The notes: generated by a model not told the origin, from the letters alone. DNA of 29,333 bases from Deinococcus cellulosilyticus NBRC 106333 = KACC 11606 (GCF_007990775.1 NZ_BJXB01000044.1:1-29333), one strand, 5' to 3'. Positions 8,181 through 16,449 are shown, numbered from the stretch's first letter. Made by a program: numbers and translations.

Positions 8181-10463
8181 TTACTTGGTTCTGATGTTGA
8201 CGATGGTCACCCCGTGCCCACCATTGTAGGGTTCTGCATCGTGGTAGGACTCCACCGTTTTTTCATTCTTGAGGAAGTCGCGGATCATGCGGCGCAGCAC
8301 ACCCTGGCCTTTGCCGTGCACCACCCTGAGGGGGGTTTCTTTGAGGGCGTAGGCCTCCGCAACATACGAGCGAAGTTCTTCAATGGCCTCTTCCCCACTC
8401 TTGCCCCTGAGGTTGATTTCCTTGTTGAATCGGGAGTATCCCGCAGACATGAGAGAGGTGACCTTCTGCTTTTCCTGTTGCTTCAGGCGAACATCACGAC
8501 GGCGCACGGTGATCTTGAGGACCCCGAGTTGCACCACCAGTTCATCTCCGCGAACTTCCAGAACCTGTCCAGAAGCACCATAAGCAGGCACATCCACGAT
8601 GCTGCCAGGGCGGACTTGCTCCAGAGCGGGCTCCACTTTGGCTTGTGGGCGTTCAGCCATGCTGGCCCGGCGCAGCTCTTTGAGTTCCTCCAGCACCTTT
8701 GGCCTCGAAACGTCATCCTGCGCCTTGGAGCGCAGTTTGCGTACAGTCTCGATGGCATCCCGGTAGATCTGGTCGGCCTGTTCTCTGGCTTTGAGGAGCA
8801 GTTCGTCGCGCTCTTCATGGATGCGGTCCCGGTCAAAGGCCAGCTGGTTGCGGATCAGGTTGGCTTCCTGCCGCAGGCTGTCGAGCTGTTCACGCTGGCT
8901 GCGGATGGTTTCCCGCTCTGCTTCCAGGTTCTCAAGGAGTTTCTCGACTTTGTTGCCTTCTGGCCCCAGAATCTCCGTGGCCTGTCCAAGCACCGTTTCG
9001 GGAATGCCCATGCGTCTGGCAATCGCCAGTGCGTAAGAACGTCCGGGCTGACCCACCTGCAGTCTGTAGGTCGGTCCCAGGCTCTCAAGGCTGAAACCCA
9101 TGCTGGCGTTCTGCAGTCCAGTTGTTTCCATGGCGTAGAGCTTGAGGGGCGCAAGGTGACTGGTGATGATTCCGCGGGTTTCTTTTCTCAGAAGTTCACC
9201 GATCAGCGCCTGGGCCAGGGCTGCACCCTCTGTGGGGTCGGTTCCGGAGCCCAGCTCGTCCACCAGAATCAGGGTGTTGGGTCCAGCATGGTCCAGCACG
9301 TATTTCAGGTGCTTGAGGTGGGAGGCAAAGGTGGAGAGGCTCTCCTGGATGCTCTGCTCATCACCGATGTCCACCAGGATGCCGTCCACAACAGGCAGTT
9401 TGGCAATTCTGGCAGGCACGTACATCCCGCACTGGTGCATCAAAACAATGAGTCCCAACGTCTTGAGGGTTGCGGTTTTTCCCCCCATGTTGGGACCCGT
9501 GATGAGCAGAATGCGTGTGTTGTGATCCAGATGCAGATCGTTGGCGACAGGTTTCTCGATGAGGGGGTGTCTGGCCTGTTCCAGATGGTAAACGCCTGCA
9601 TCAGAATGCTGAGGTCGGGACAGTTCCCAGTCACGGGCCAGTCGGGCTTTTGCCGCAATCAGGTCCAGTTCTCCGAGGGCCCACATGGTCATGTCCAGGC
9701 CCTCTTCCAGGGCAACCTGACCGGAGAGCTCCATCAGAATCCGCCTGACTTCTTGATCTTCTTCAATCAGCAGGCGGGCAAGTTCGTTGTTGAGGGGAAC
9801 CACGGAACCGGGCTCCACAAAGTAGGTCTGTCCGGAGGCAGAAGCGTCGATGATGATGCCCTGCACCTGATTCACGTAACTCGCCTTGATGGGCACCACG
9901 AAGCGGTCCCGGCGGATGGTGATCAGGTTCTCCTGCAGCATGTCTCCCCAGCGTTCCAGCACATCCTGCATTTTCTGGCGGATTTCGTTGCGCAGAGGAT
10001 TCAGGCGGCGGCGGATCTGGCGGAGTTTGGGACTGGCATCATCACGGACAGAGCCGTCCCGATCGAGTTTCTCCAGTGCACTGCGCACCAGGTTCAGGTG
10101 GGAGCCGATGCTGCTGGCCACATCCAGCAGCGGTCCCCTGGAATTCATGGCGATGGCACGCTTGAGGGTCAGGGCAGCATCGAGGGTGTAGGCCACCTCG
10201 AGGATTTCCTTGCCGTCCAACTGTTTGCCCTCTCTGGAGCGGTGCACACCCGGGCGGATGTCCTGGATGCCTCCCAGATTCAGGCTGACCGAAAAGAGGG
10301 CATCTTCCACACAATCCAATTGGTACCGGATGAAGTCCGCATCCGTTGACGGTGTCAGGCTGTCTGCCCTTTCCACGCCCAGGCTGCTTGCGCAGCAATC
10401 CGCCAACGCAGAGCGGATTCTTGAAAAGTCCAGGGTTTGAAGGGTATGCGGGTCGAATAACAC
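8181..10463 (-). CDS. mutS2: Endonuclease MutS2
   Basis: A 760-residue protein of full family length. After the helical core and clamp region comes the MutS-type ATPase with the Walker A GPNMGGKT (323-330). A DEQSIQESLSTFASHLKHL block and the Walker B LILVDELGSGTDPTEG follow. A charged coiled coil, a KOW-like segment and a C-terminal Smr nuclease domain (about 690-760) with INLRGKS and VVHGKGQGVLRRMI complete it. MutS2 lacks the mismatch-recognition domain; family members act on recombination intermediates or collided ribosomes. The Smr motif reads NLRG rather than the usual LDLRG or LDLHG. The start is GTG seven bases after TATACT, only 18 bases from the upstream gene's stop. Confidence 0.95.
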   Translation of the reverse strand: MLFDPHTLQTLDFSRIRSALADCCASSLGVERADSLTPSTDADFIRYQLDCVEDALFSVSLNLGGIQDIRPGVHRSREGKQLDGKEILEVAYTLDAALTLKRAIAMNSRGPLLDVASSIGSHLNLVRSALEKLDRDGSVRDDASPKLRQIRRRLNPLRNEIRQKMQDVLERWGDMLQENLITIRRDRFVVPIKASYVNQVQGIIIDASASGQTYFVEPGSVVPLNNELARLLIEEDQEVRRILMELSGQVALEEGLDMTMWALGELDLIAAKARLARDWELSRPQHSDAGVYHLEQARHPLIEKPVANDLHLDHNTRILLITGPNMGGKTATLKTLGLIVLMHQCGMYVPARIAKLPVVDGILVDIGDEQSIQESLSTFASHLKHLKYVLDHAGPNTLILVDELGSGTDPTEGAALAQALIGELLRKETRGIITSHLAPLKLYAMETTGLQNASMGFSLESLGPTYRLQVGQPGRSYALAIARRMGIPETVLGQATEILGPEGNKVEKLLENLEAERETIRSQREQLDSLRQEANLIRNQLAFDRDRIHEERDELLLKAREQADQIYRDAIETVRKLRSKAQDDVSRPKVLEELKELRRASMAERPQAKVEPALEQVRPGSIVDVPAYGASGQVLEVRGDELVVQLGVLKITVRRRDVRLKQQEKQKVTSLMSAGYSRFNKEINLRGKSGEEAIEELRSYVAEAYALKETPLRVVHGKGQGVLRRMIRDFLKNEKTVESYHDAEPYNGGHGVTIVNIRTK

Positions 10464-10470
10464 GCATACG

Positions 10471-10476
10471 AGTATA
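10471..10476 (-). promoter_or_regulatory. -10 box of putative leaderless mutS2 promoter
   Basis: TATACT on the minus strand lies seven bases before the GTG start of mutS2, inside the 18-base gap after the DedA gene. It would give mutS2 its own leaderless transcript in addition to any read-through. Confidence 0.5.
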
Positions 10477-10481
10477 TAATC

Positions 10482-11087
10482 TCAGGGCCCATTAGAGGGT
10501 GCATCGTTTGGCCTACGCTTGCGGATCACCATCCATACGCCAAGAACACCAACCAGAATCCCGAACAGAACAATGTAAATCTTATACTTGTCCCACCATT
10601 CCAGGACGAGGCTGCCAAAGTACCAGCAGGCCAGTTGCCAGATGGCGACCCACGACAGGGCACCGATGAAACTCCAGAAGGCATACTTCCAGAAGGGCAT
10701 GCCCACTGCACCTGCATAGAGAATGGTTGGGGTGCGAATGAGGCCCATCCAGCGGCTGAAAAGAACCACACCCACCCCCCAGCGGTTGAACATGGAGCGC
10801 ACCTCTTCGATGCCCAGAGACTCCCTGGCTTTTTTGGGAAGATATCTGGAAATGCGGTCTCCAAGCAGGTAACCCACCAGGTTGCCCATCCAGTTGCCGA
10901 TGGTGCCCCAGGCGATGGCTTCAAAGAGGGTGGTCTTCCCCTGGTGAATGAAGATGCCCTCCACAATCCAGAGCACTTCAAAAGGAAGCCCTGGTGTGCC
11001 TATGCCCTCGATCAGGAGAAGCAGAAAGAGCAGCAAATGAACCACAATGGGAGGTAAATTGAGCAACCAGTCCTGAAATTGTTCCAC
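10482..11087 (-). CDS. DedA-family membrane protein
   Basis: About 201 residues with several hydrophobic helices and the DedA/VTT signature: EGIGTPGLPFEVLW near the N-terminus, GNWMGNLVGYLLGD in the middle and FSRWMGLIRTPTILYAGAVGM. The last carries the conserved Arg-Thr-Pro-Ala-Gly pattern. Members are implicated in lipid scrambling or undecaprenyl-phosphate recycling and in proton-motive-force homeostasis. A GTG at 11105 would add six residues. I prefer the GTG at 11087 because AAGGA lies five to seven bases upstream and a TATGGT -10-like box sits too close to the earlier codon. The gene stands just before mutS2, and a terminator separates it from the upstream gene. Confidence 0.82.
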   Translation of the reverse strand: MEQFQDWLLNLPPIVVHLLLFLLLLIEGIGTPGLPFEVLWIVEGIFIHQGKTTLFEAIAWGTIGNWMGNLVGYLLGDRISRYLPKKARESLGIEEVRSMFNRWGVGVVLFSRWMGLIRTPTILYAGAVGMPFWKYAFWSFIGALSWVAIWQLACWYFGSLVLEWWDKYKIYIVLFGILVGVLGVWMVIRKRRPNDAPSNGP

Positions 11088-11127
11088 GTCTATCCTTTTA
11101 CGCACTCACCATAGCAGAGGTTCCCAC

Positions 11128-11160
11128 AAAAAAAGAGACGGGGATGACCCTCGCCTCTTT
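11128..11160 (-). terminator. Rho-independent terminator of the PSD-like gene
   Basis: On the minus strand AAAGAGGCGAGGG and CCCCGTCTCTTT form a stem of about 12 bp with a short TCAT loop, followed by a run of seven T. It begins about 18 bases after the stop of the PSD-like gene. Confidence 0.85.
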
Positions 11161-11177
11161 CTGAACCAGGTTCAATT

Positions 11178-11885
11178 TTATTTCTTCTTCAGGCGGGCCA
11201 GAGGGGTGAGGGCACCGTACACCTGATCGCCCACTTTGGCGAGGAACTCAAAATCCTCTCCAAAGAGCACCAGATCCACCTGGGAACCCCGTTCGATGAA
11301 AGAGACCTTCTGACCTGCACGGGTTCTCTCGCCTTCTGAGACGTAGGTGCTGATCTTGTTGACGAACTTGTCGGCAATCTCCACCATGGCGAGGCTCACA
11401 CGTTCGTTGTGCATGAAGATGGTCTGGCGCTCGTTTTCCAGCTCATAGCGTTTGGCAAACAGGTCCACGGCCTTGCGCAGGTAGGTGAGCTGGATGTACT
11501 CCCAAAGGTCCACCATGGGCAGGTTCAGGTTGGTCTGGGTGTGCACGATGCGGTCCACAGAACCCGAAATGGGGGCATAGTTGAAGTGCACGTCCAGTGG
11601 GCTCATGTAAACGCCAATCAACCAGCCGGTTCCATCAGGGATGTCGGTCTTGGTGATCTCGGTGACGTCAATTTTCTGACCGAGTTTCTCGCTGTACACC
11701 TTGCCGTCTTCGATACGGCGGATGTAGACCACCTGTCCATCACAGGGAGAGAGGATCAGGTCAGGGTCATTGGGAGAGACACGGATCGGGTCACGGTAAA
11801 ACCAGATTTTCTGCAGGAACAGCACCACCAGGCCCCAGATGGCGGCCACAGGAATCAGGATTTTGAGGATGCGTTTGAGTTTCAT
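11178..11885 (-). CDS. Phosphatidylserine decarboxylase-like protein
   Basis: A 235-residue membrane-anchored protein with an N-terminal hydrophobic helix (about residues 8-26). PSD-family blocks follow: FYRDPIR, SPCDGQV (Asp49), YMSPLDVHFNYAPISG (His100) and NERQTIF. A C-terminal ERGSQVDL holds a Gly200-Ser201 pair in the position of the self-cleavage site that forms the pyruvoyl group. It matches the short PSD-A type; the usual FGSR or LGST is altered to RGSQ, so processing is likely but unproven. The enzyme makes phosphatidylethanolamine. A GTG at 11906 is possible, but the ATG at 11885 sits eight bases after TACAAT and suits a leaderless start. A terminator follows. Confidence 0.82.
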   Translation of the reverse strand: MKLKRILKILIPVAAIWGLVVLFLQKIWFYRDPIRVSPNDPDLILSPCDGQVVYIRRIEDGKVYSEKLGQKIDVTEITKTDIPDGTGWLIGVYMSPLDVHFNYAPISGSVDRIVHTQTNLNLPMVDLWEYIQLTYLRKAVDLFAKRYELENERQTIFMHNERVSLAMVEIADKFVNKISTYVSEGERTRAGQKVSFIERGSQVDLVLFGEDFEFLAKVGDQVYGALTPLARLKKK

Positions 11886-11893
11886 ACCCAACC

Positions 11894-11899
11894 ATTGTA
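11894..11899 (-). promoter_or_regulatory. -10 box of putative leaderless promoter (PSD-like gene)
   Basis: TACAAT on the minus strand lies eight bases before the ATG at 11885, with no Shine-Dalgarno sequence between them. No convincing -35 was found. Confidence 0.4.
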
Positions 11900-12032
11900 A
11901 CCGCACATCCCTGAGAAATCAGCGGGAAAGATCGGCAGTCAGGGGTTCCCCAGGCCCAGGAGAAAGACCCTGGTGACCCTTCCATCTCAGGGCACAAGCT
12001 TTTACTCTGGGACCATTGAAAGCAGGTTTGAC

Positions 12033-12719
12033 ATGACCCCACAGGAAATGGAACAGGAACAGATCAGGCTGGCACCACAGGTGATTGTTCCAGATGCAGG
12101 ACAGGGCTATTTTGCTCAGGAAGACGATGTGGTCTTTGCTCTGGACATCCATTATGCAGAGAACACCGCCCATGTGGGCCTCCATGCCCAGACCTTCCAC
12201 GGAAACACGCTGGGAAGATTTGTGGCCCGGTTTGAAACCGAAGTGGAGTATCTGCCTGGGTTTTTTGCTTTCCGGGAGGCCCCTCCCCTGCTCCAGATGA
12301 TTGAGCAGGTCTGGGCAACAGGTTTAACTCCGCAACTGCTACTGGTGGATGGACATGGAGTTGCCCACCCCAGGCGGTTTGGAGTGGCCTGTCTGGTGGG
12401 CCTGAAAACAGGACTGCCCACCATAGGTTGCGCAAAGGAAACCCTTTTGCGGTATCAGGGTGACTTGCCAGATGCCAGGGGCAGCACCTTGCCTGTGCTG
12501 CTTGATGGTGATGGGGTGGGAACGGTCCTGAGAACCCAGACCGGCATCCGGCCTGTCTTTGTCAGCGTGGGCCACCTGATCAGCCTGCAGGAAAGCGAAA
12601 GGGTGATTCTCGAGCTTTCAGGCAAGTACCGGGTCTGTGATCCCCTCAGGCATGCAGACCAGCTTGCAAGGGCACATGCCAGACATGAAAAAATCCCAGA
12701 TGCCACTGTGTTTTCTTGA
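12033..12719 (+). CDS. nfi: Endonuclease V
   Basis: A 228-residue protein matching endonuclease V throughout. It has FALDIHY (Asp38), YLPGFFAFREAP (Glu82), VDGHGVAHPRRFGVA (Asp106), PTIGCAKETLL and VSVGHLISL. The three acidic residues correspond to the metal-binding site of the E. coli enzyme. It cuts one nucleotide 3' of deaminated bases such as inosine and so supports repair, or inosine-RNA turnover. The start at 12033 aligns with the E. coli N-terminus. A GTG at 11973 with an upstream AGGAG would add 20 residues that do not resemble the family. The gene diverges from the PSD-like gene and converges with the GCS2 gene, leaving nine bases between stops. Confidence 0.93.
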   Translation: MTPQEMEQEQIRLAPQVIVPDAGQGYFAQEDDVVFALDIHYAENTAHVGLHAQTFHGNTLGRFVARFETEVEYLPGFFAFREAPPLLQMIEQVWATGLTPQLLLVDGHGVAHPRRFGVACLVGLKTGLPTIGCAKETLLRYQGDLPDARGSTLPVLLDGDGVGTVLRTQTGIRPVFVSVGHLISLQESERVILELSGKYRVCDPLRHADQLARAHARHEKIPDATVFS

Positions 12720-12728
12720 ACGTCTGGT

Positions 12729-13733
12729 TTATTTTTCTCTGGAGGTTTTGAGGTTCTCCTTGATGCCTTTATAGGCAATGTAGGGAAAACGGGGCAGGTA
12801 GTAGGTCAGCCAGCCTTCCAGACTCAGGTGATGGGCAGGAGGATGATCTGTCGTGCTGGACGGCTGCCACGTCCCGGTCCGATAACCTGAGTCCAGGTGT
12901 CTGAGGGCATGCTGGTAGTCTTGCTGGGCGGTGAGCTCAATCAGGTCATCGCTGATGGTGCGCTCCACCCATTTCAGGTCAAACCCCACGGTGTCATGGA
13001 GTTCTCTGGCCCGTTGCAGCATTTCTGGGGTCAGACCCTGGGTCGTCCACTGGGACCTCAGGCGGTTGTAATCCTCCTGGCGGTAAGGCAGAGCGTCTTG
13101 CAGTTCTGCCACCCGGACAAGGGCCCTGATGATGGCCTCCAGTCTTTCCAGATCCCACACCGGATCGAACACCCGCACCTCAATGGTTCCGAGCCTGCGG
13201 GTGATGATCAGGTCCTGAAAGCGTTTGTAAGGATCACTGGTGATCCCTCCCAGGGCATAAGACCCATGCATGCGGTAACTGGGACCAAACACCTCTGTTC
13301 CGCGAAAGGGGCTGGAAGCTGTTGCAAGGGCGAGCACAGGTAGAAAATAAGCCACATTCTGGTAGATGCGCTCACGATCCTGCACTGGAACACCCAGGTG
13401 GATGTGCAGGCCAGCGGTGTTGTTGATGTCGTCCCGCTGGAACATGCCCGTTGCGGCAATCAGACCCGTGGGAATCACCGAAGCCACCTGACTGCGCAGC
13501 AACCTCAGGGAATGCAATACATTTTCTGCTGAGGTGCACACGGGAGTAGACACTTCCAGGGCACTCATCAGACCCTGCTTTGCCCCTTCACCGCGCGTGA
13601 AGTTGCTTGCACTGTGGGTGAAGTAATGGTGGGGATCTTTGCGGAGCAAACGTGCCAGATGGGTCAGTCCAATCATGTGGGGTCTGCCCTGATAGAGCAC
13701 AAAAAATTCTTCTTCCAGCCCGAGGGTCAACAT
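12729..13733 (-). CDS. GCS2-family carboxylate-amine ligase (YbdK-like)
   Basis: A 334-residue member of the glutamate-cysteine ligase family 2. It opens with the hallmark LGLEEEFFVL and has NFTRGEGAKQGLMSALEVSTPVC, NNTAGLHIHLGV, RRLGTIEVRVFDPV and a C-terminal YIAYKGIKENL. Such enzymes join an amino group to a carboxylate of glutamate or a similar acid with ATP. Some act as weak gamma-glutamylcysteine ligases and many have unknown substrates. TATACT lies 12 bases before the ATG and no Shine-Dalgarno sequence is seen, so the leader is very short. It diverges from the PIG-L operon. A thiol or amide-bond role is only inference, and bacillithiol genes are not visible nearby. Confidence 0.85.
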   Translation of the reverse strand: MLTLGLEEEFFVLYQGRPHMIGLTHLARLLRKDPHHYFTHSASNFTRGEGAKQGLMSALEVSTPVCTSAENVLHSLRLLRSQVASVIPTGLIAATGMFQRDDINNTAGLHIHLGVPVQDRERIYQNVAYFLPVLALATASSPFRGTEVFGPSYRMHGSYALGGITSDPYKRFQDLIITRRLGTIEVRVFDPVWDLERLEAIIRALVRVAELQDALPYRQEDYNRLRSQWTTQGLTPEMLQRARELHDTVGFDLKWVERTISDDLIELTAQQDYQHALRHLDSGYRTGTWQPSSTTDHPPAHHLSLEGWLTYYLPRFPYIAYKGIKENLKTSREK

Positions 13734-13834
13734 AACACTCAGGCAAGTATACCCACAGGCAGGTGAAAATGATGCAAAAAGGGCGGATCTTGCTGAACAT
13801 CCAGGTCTTCATGTGAACTCACATCAAATTTTGC

Positions 13835-13840
13835 TATAAC
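13835..13840 (+). promoter_or_regulatory. -10 box of putative leaderless promoter (PIG-L/mnm operon)
   Basis: TATAAC preceded by TGC (an extended -10) ends eight bases before the GTG at 13849. No Shine-Dalgarno sequence is present. It would drive the three-gene operon to 16449. Confidence 0.5.
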
Positions 13841-13848
13841 TCAGAATC

Positions 13849-14862
13849 GTGAAGAGGTTCCGCCGTTTCAAAATTCGTCTGCAAAGGGACCGCTGGAACC
13901 CGCTCAACACCCTGATTTTTCTGGTGATTTTCTCCCTCTTTATTGCGGCAGGAATCAACGGCTGGGGTTTTCTGTTCACCGGAAAATGGGTGGTTGCCGG
14001 AGTGGAACATGCGGCAAAACAGCTGCCCGACCATGTCCCTGTGCGCGGTCGGGTGCTGGTGCTGTCCCCTCACCCGGACGACGAAACGCTGGCTGCAGGA
14101 GGCCTCATTCAGGATGTGCTGCAACACCACGGTGAGGTGGCTGTGATTTTCCTGACCAACGGAGACGGCTTCCCCTGGGATGCCCGGTACTCCAGCAGGA
14201 AACTGATGGTCAATGCCAGCGTGTACCTGAAACTGGGCCGGGTGCGCCAGACGGAAGCCACCCTTGCCACCAATGCCCTGGGGGTGCCTGCCAAGAACGT
14301 GTATTTTCTGGGCTTCCCGGACCGTGGGCTGCGCAGTGTGTACCTGACCAATTACCTGATCCCCTACAAGAGCAGGTATACACAGGTGGACCGGGTGCCC
14401 TACACCAATGCGTACAAACCGGGCAGTCCCTACACAGGACAGGAACTTGAACGCCAGGTGCTGGAGATTGCCCGCAAGTTCAATCCAGATGTGATTCTGG
14501 CCCCCACCCCTCTGGACCAGCATCCAGACCACCAGGCCACCTCCTTCATGTCGAGCCGGGTGCTCAGCGAGCTTCCGAAAGCCCGGATTCTGTATTATCT
14601 GGTGCACGGTGGGGTCGAGTGGCCGCTCCCCAAGGGCTACCATCCCAGTCTGCCTCTCAGTCCTCCTGCAGAGACCAGTCAGGGCATTGAGTGGCAGAAG
14701 TATCCCCTTTCTCCTGCTCAACAGAAACAGAAATACAAAGCCATGCAGTACTACAAATCCCAGCTTCAGCTTCTGGGCCGCTTCATGCAGGCCTTCAACC
14801 GCGAAAATGAGCTGGTGCTTCCTCCCGCAATGGATGTGCACGATGATCGAAAAAACCCCTGA
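13849..14862 (+). CDS. Membrane-anchored PIG-L family deacetylase
   Basis: A 337-residue protein with a basic N-terminus, one hydrophobic helix (about residues 20-36) and a PIG-L/LmbE domain. The zinc-site motifs are SPHPDDE (His75, Asp78) and DQHPDHQA (His225 region). The family removes N-acetyl groups from sugar-linked substrates, such as GlcNAc-PI, GlcNAc-Ins and GlcNAc-malate in bacillithiol synthesis. The membrane anchor and the extra loop YKSRYTQVDRVPYTNAYK distinguish it from the soluble bacillithiol deacetylase BshB, and the domain probably faces outside, which suggests an envelope glycan substrate. The start is GTG. The last 20 bases overlap the mnmD start, so it probably leads that operon. 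Confidence 0.87.
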   Translation: MKRFRRFKIRLQRDRWNPLNTLIFLVIFSLFIAAGINGWGFLFTGKWVVAGVEHAAKQLPDHVPVRGRVLVLSPHPDDETLAAGGLIQDVLQHHGEVAVIFLTNGDGFPWDARYSSRKLMVNASVYLKLGRVRQTEATLATNALGVPAKNVYFLGFPDRGLRSVYLTNYLIPYKSRYTQVDRVPYTNAYKPGSPYTGQELERQVLEIARKFNPDVILAPTPLDQHPDHQATSFMSSRVLSELPKARILYYLVHGGVEWPLPKGYHPSLPLSPPAETSQGIEWQKYPLSPAQQKQKYKAMQYYKSQLQLLGRFMQAFNRENELVLPPAMDVHDDRKNP

Positions 14863-15493
14863 TGGCAGCCTGACCGTGTTCAGTGCGAAATACCAGCAGC
14901 ATTACCATTCCAGCCATGGTGCCCAGACCCAGGCACAGGTGGTGTACCTGCAGGGCTCCCAGACCCACCTGCACCCTTCACCCAGGGTGCTCGAAGTCGG
15001 CTTCGGTGTGGCCATGAATTTTCTGACCACACTGCAGGATGCAGTGGCCAGAAATGTACCTCTGCACTATCTTGCATACGAATTTGATCCCATTCCAGTG
15101 GAGGTGCTGCGAGAATACACCCACGCTCACCCCATGTTCGAGCATTCCGTCTGGCAGCAGATCTTGCAGGTCTGGGGGCAGAGTTTCCAGGTCACAGAAG
15201 GCCAGATCACTGTGGAGGTGCAGGTGGAGGATGTTACCGTGGCAGACTTCCCTTCCGACTGGGCCACTGGTTTTTACCTGGATGGCTTTTCCATTGCTGT
15301 GAACCCTGAGGTCTGGACCCCGGAATTCTGCAGGAAAGTGGCCTCCAGCATGCAGGTGGGCGCACATCTGGCCACATACAGCGCTGCTGGAGCGGTCAGG
15401 CGCGCCTTGCAGAACGCAGGTCTCCAGGTGACCAAGCATCGGGGATTGACCGGAAAACGGGAATTTGTCACGGCAGAAAAGGTTGCGAAGTGA
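14843..15493 (+). CDS. mnmD: tRNA U34 methyltransferase MnmD (MnmC methyltransferase half)
   Basis: A 216-residue SAM methyltransferase matching the N-terminal domain of E. coli MnmC. It opens with DGSLTVFSAKY and QQHYHSSHGA, then has a VYLQG segment, the SAM loop VLEVGFGVAMNFLTT and FYLDGFSIAVNPEVW. It ends with LATYSAAGAVRRALQNAGL and GLTGKREF. It would convert nm5(s2)U34 to mnm5(s2)U34 in tRNAs reading NNA/NNG codons. The glycine loop reads GFGVAMNF where E. coli has GFGTGLNF. The start MIEKTPDG at 14843 lies inside the end of the PIG-L gene. Longer forms of the ORF are read through that gene in another frame. Its stop overlaps the GTG of the oxidase gene (GTGA). Confidence 0.88.
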   Translation: MIEKTPDGSLTVFSAKYQQHYHSSHGAQTQAQVVYLQGSQTHLHPSPRVLEVGFGVAMNFLTTLQDAVARNVPLHYLAYEFDPIPVEVLREYTHAHPMFEHSVWQQILQVWGQSFQVTEGQITVEVQVEDVTVADFPSDWATGFYLDGFSIAVNPEVWTPEFCRKVASSMQVGAHLATYSAAGAVRRALQNAGLQVTKHRGLTGKREFVTAEKVAK

Positions 15494-16449
15494 AACCCCT
15501 GATCATCGTTGGAGGAGGCATTGCCGGGAGTGCTCTGGCCTACTTTGCAACCAAGGAAGGTCTGGAGACTGTTCTGGTGGATGCAGGAAAGCATGCCGCA
15601 AGTGACGTGCCGAGTGCCCTGATCAATGCTGTGCGCGGACAGAATGGTCATGTGGTGGAAGGAGGGCTTGAGGGAGCCCGTTTCACCTTTGCCCTGCTGG
15701 ATGAGCTCAGTGCAGCAGGTTTTGAGGTTCCCCACTCCAGAGCAGGCATCTACCGCCCGGTTCCTGATGAAAAGACCTTCCTGAAGTGGATGAAGAACCT
15801 TCCTGAGAATTATCCCCATGAGTGGCTGGAACAGGCCCCCGCAGAAGTTCATTTGCAGGAGCACTGGTACAGGGTGCTTTATCTGCCTGTGGGTGGATGG
15901 GTCGATGGTCAGGCGTTCTGTGCAGCCCTGCGCATTGCAAGTGGAGCCAGGGTCATCCGGCAGACAGCTGTAAGCATCGTTCCAGACAGGGTGGTCTTGC
16001 AGGATCAAACTGCTCTGGAGGGCACAGTGGTATTCTGCGGAGGGAGTTACGGGGCCTCACAGGCAGGTTTTGCAGGCACCCACAGAAGGGGCAGCCTGCT
16101 TTTGCTTCAGGACACGCTCTCTCCCCTGCCCGTGAGTTTTGGCATTTATGCCACACCAGCACGCAAAGGAGGTGTTCTCGGGTCCACATTTGAAACGCCT
16201 GAAGACCGCTGCAGCCCACAGGGCCTGCCCCTGAAGTCACTGAACTGGCTGCTGGAGAAAGCCCGGCTCACCTTCAGAACCCTGGAACCGAACTTCAGTG
16301 GGGTGTGGACCGGTGTGAGGTACTCTGGAGCTACCCTGCCTGAAGGCCTCCTCACCCTCACTGCCCTGGGGTCCAAGGGATTTCTGCTGGGGCCGAAGCT
16401 GGCCCGGGATATGGTCCAACAGACACTAATACCGTTACTACACCAGTAA
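15490..16449 (+). CDS. FAD-dependent cmnm5U34 oxidase (MnmC oxidase half, separate protein)
   Basis: A 319-residue DAO-type flavoprotein. An N-terminal dinucleotide-binding motif IIVGGGIAGSALAYF (residues 5-19) is followed by a conserved acidic end LVDAG. Blocks parallel the C-terminal domain of E. coli MnmC: LPVGGWVDGQAFCAAL, VVFCGGSYGAS, GVLGSTFETPEDRCS, WTGVRYSGATLPEG and LTALGSKGFLLGPKLA. That domain removes the carboxymethyl group from cmnm5U34 to give nm5U34, the substrate of MnmD. The GTG start overlaps the mnmD stop by four bases, consistent with a coupled pair doing the two successive steps. A different amino-acid oxidase is possible, but both motif order and context favour MnmC. Confidence 0.82.
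   Translation: MKPLIIVGGGIAGSALAYFATKEGLETVLVDAGKHAASDVPSALINAVRGQNGHVVEGGLEGARFTFALLDELSAAGFEVPHSRAGIYRPVPDEKTFLKWMKNLPENYPHEWLEQAPAEVHLQEHWYRVLYLPVGGWVDGQAFCAALRIASGARVIRQTAVSIVPDRVVLQDQTALEGTVVFCGGSYGASQAGFAGTHRRGSLLLLQDTLSPLPVSFGIYATPARKGGVLGSTFETPEDRCSPQGLPLKSLNWLLEKARLTFRTLEPNFSGVWTGVRYSGATLPEGLLTLTALGSKGFLLGPKLARDMVQQTLIPLLHQ

Noticed and set aside
8133..10349. Long open frame on the plus strand opposite mutS2
   Set aside because: It mirrors the mutS2 codon pattern, has no recognisable motifs and no start signal; mutS2 is certain on the other strand.
12064..12575. Several minus-strand frames opposite endonuclease V
   Set aside because: The plus strand carries the full set of endonuclease V motifs; these are shadows.
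13834..14841. Long minus-strand open frame opposite the PIG-L gene
   Set aside because: The plus-strand frame carries the zinc-site motifs HPDDE and HPDHQ; the opposite frame has none and lacks a start signal.
14609..14842. N-terminal extension of MnmD
   Set aside because: The extra residues come from reading PIG-L codons in another frame; MnmD similarity begins at the ATG at 14843.
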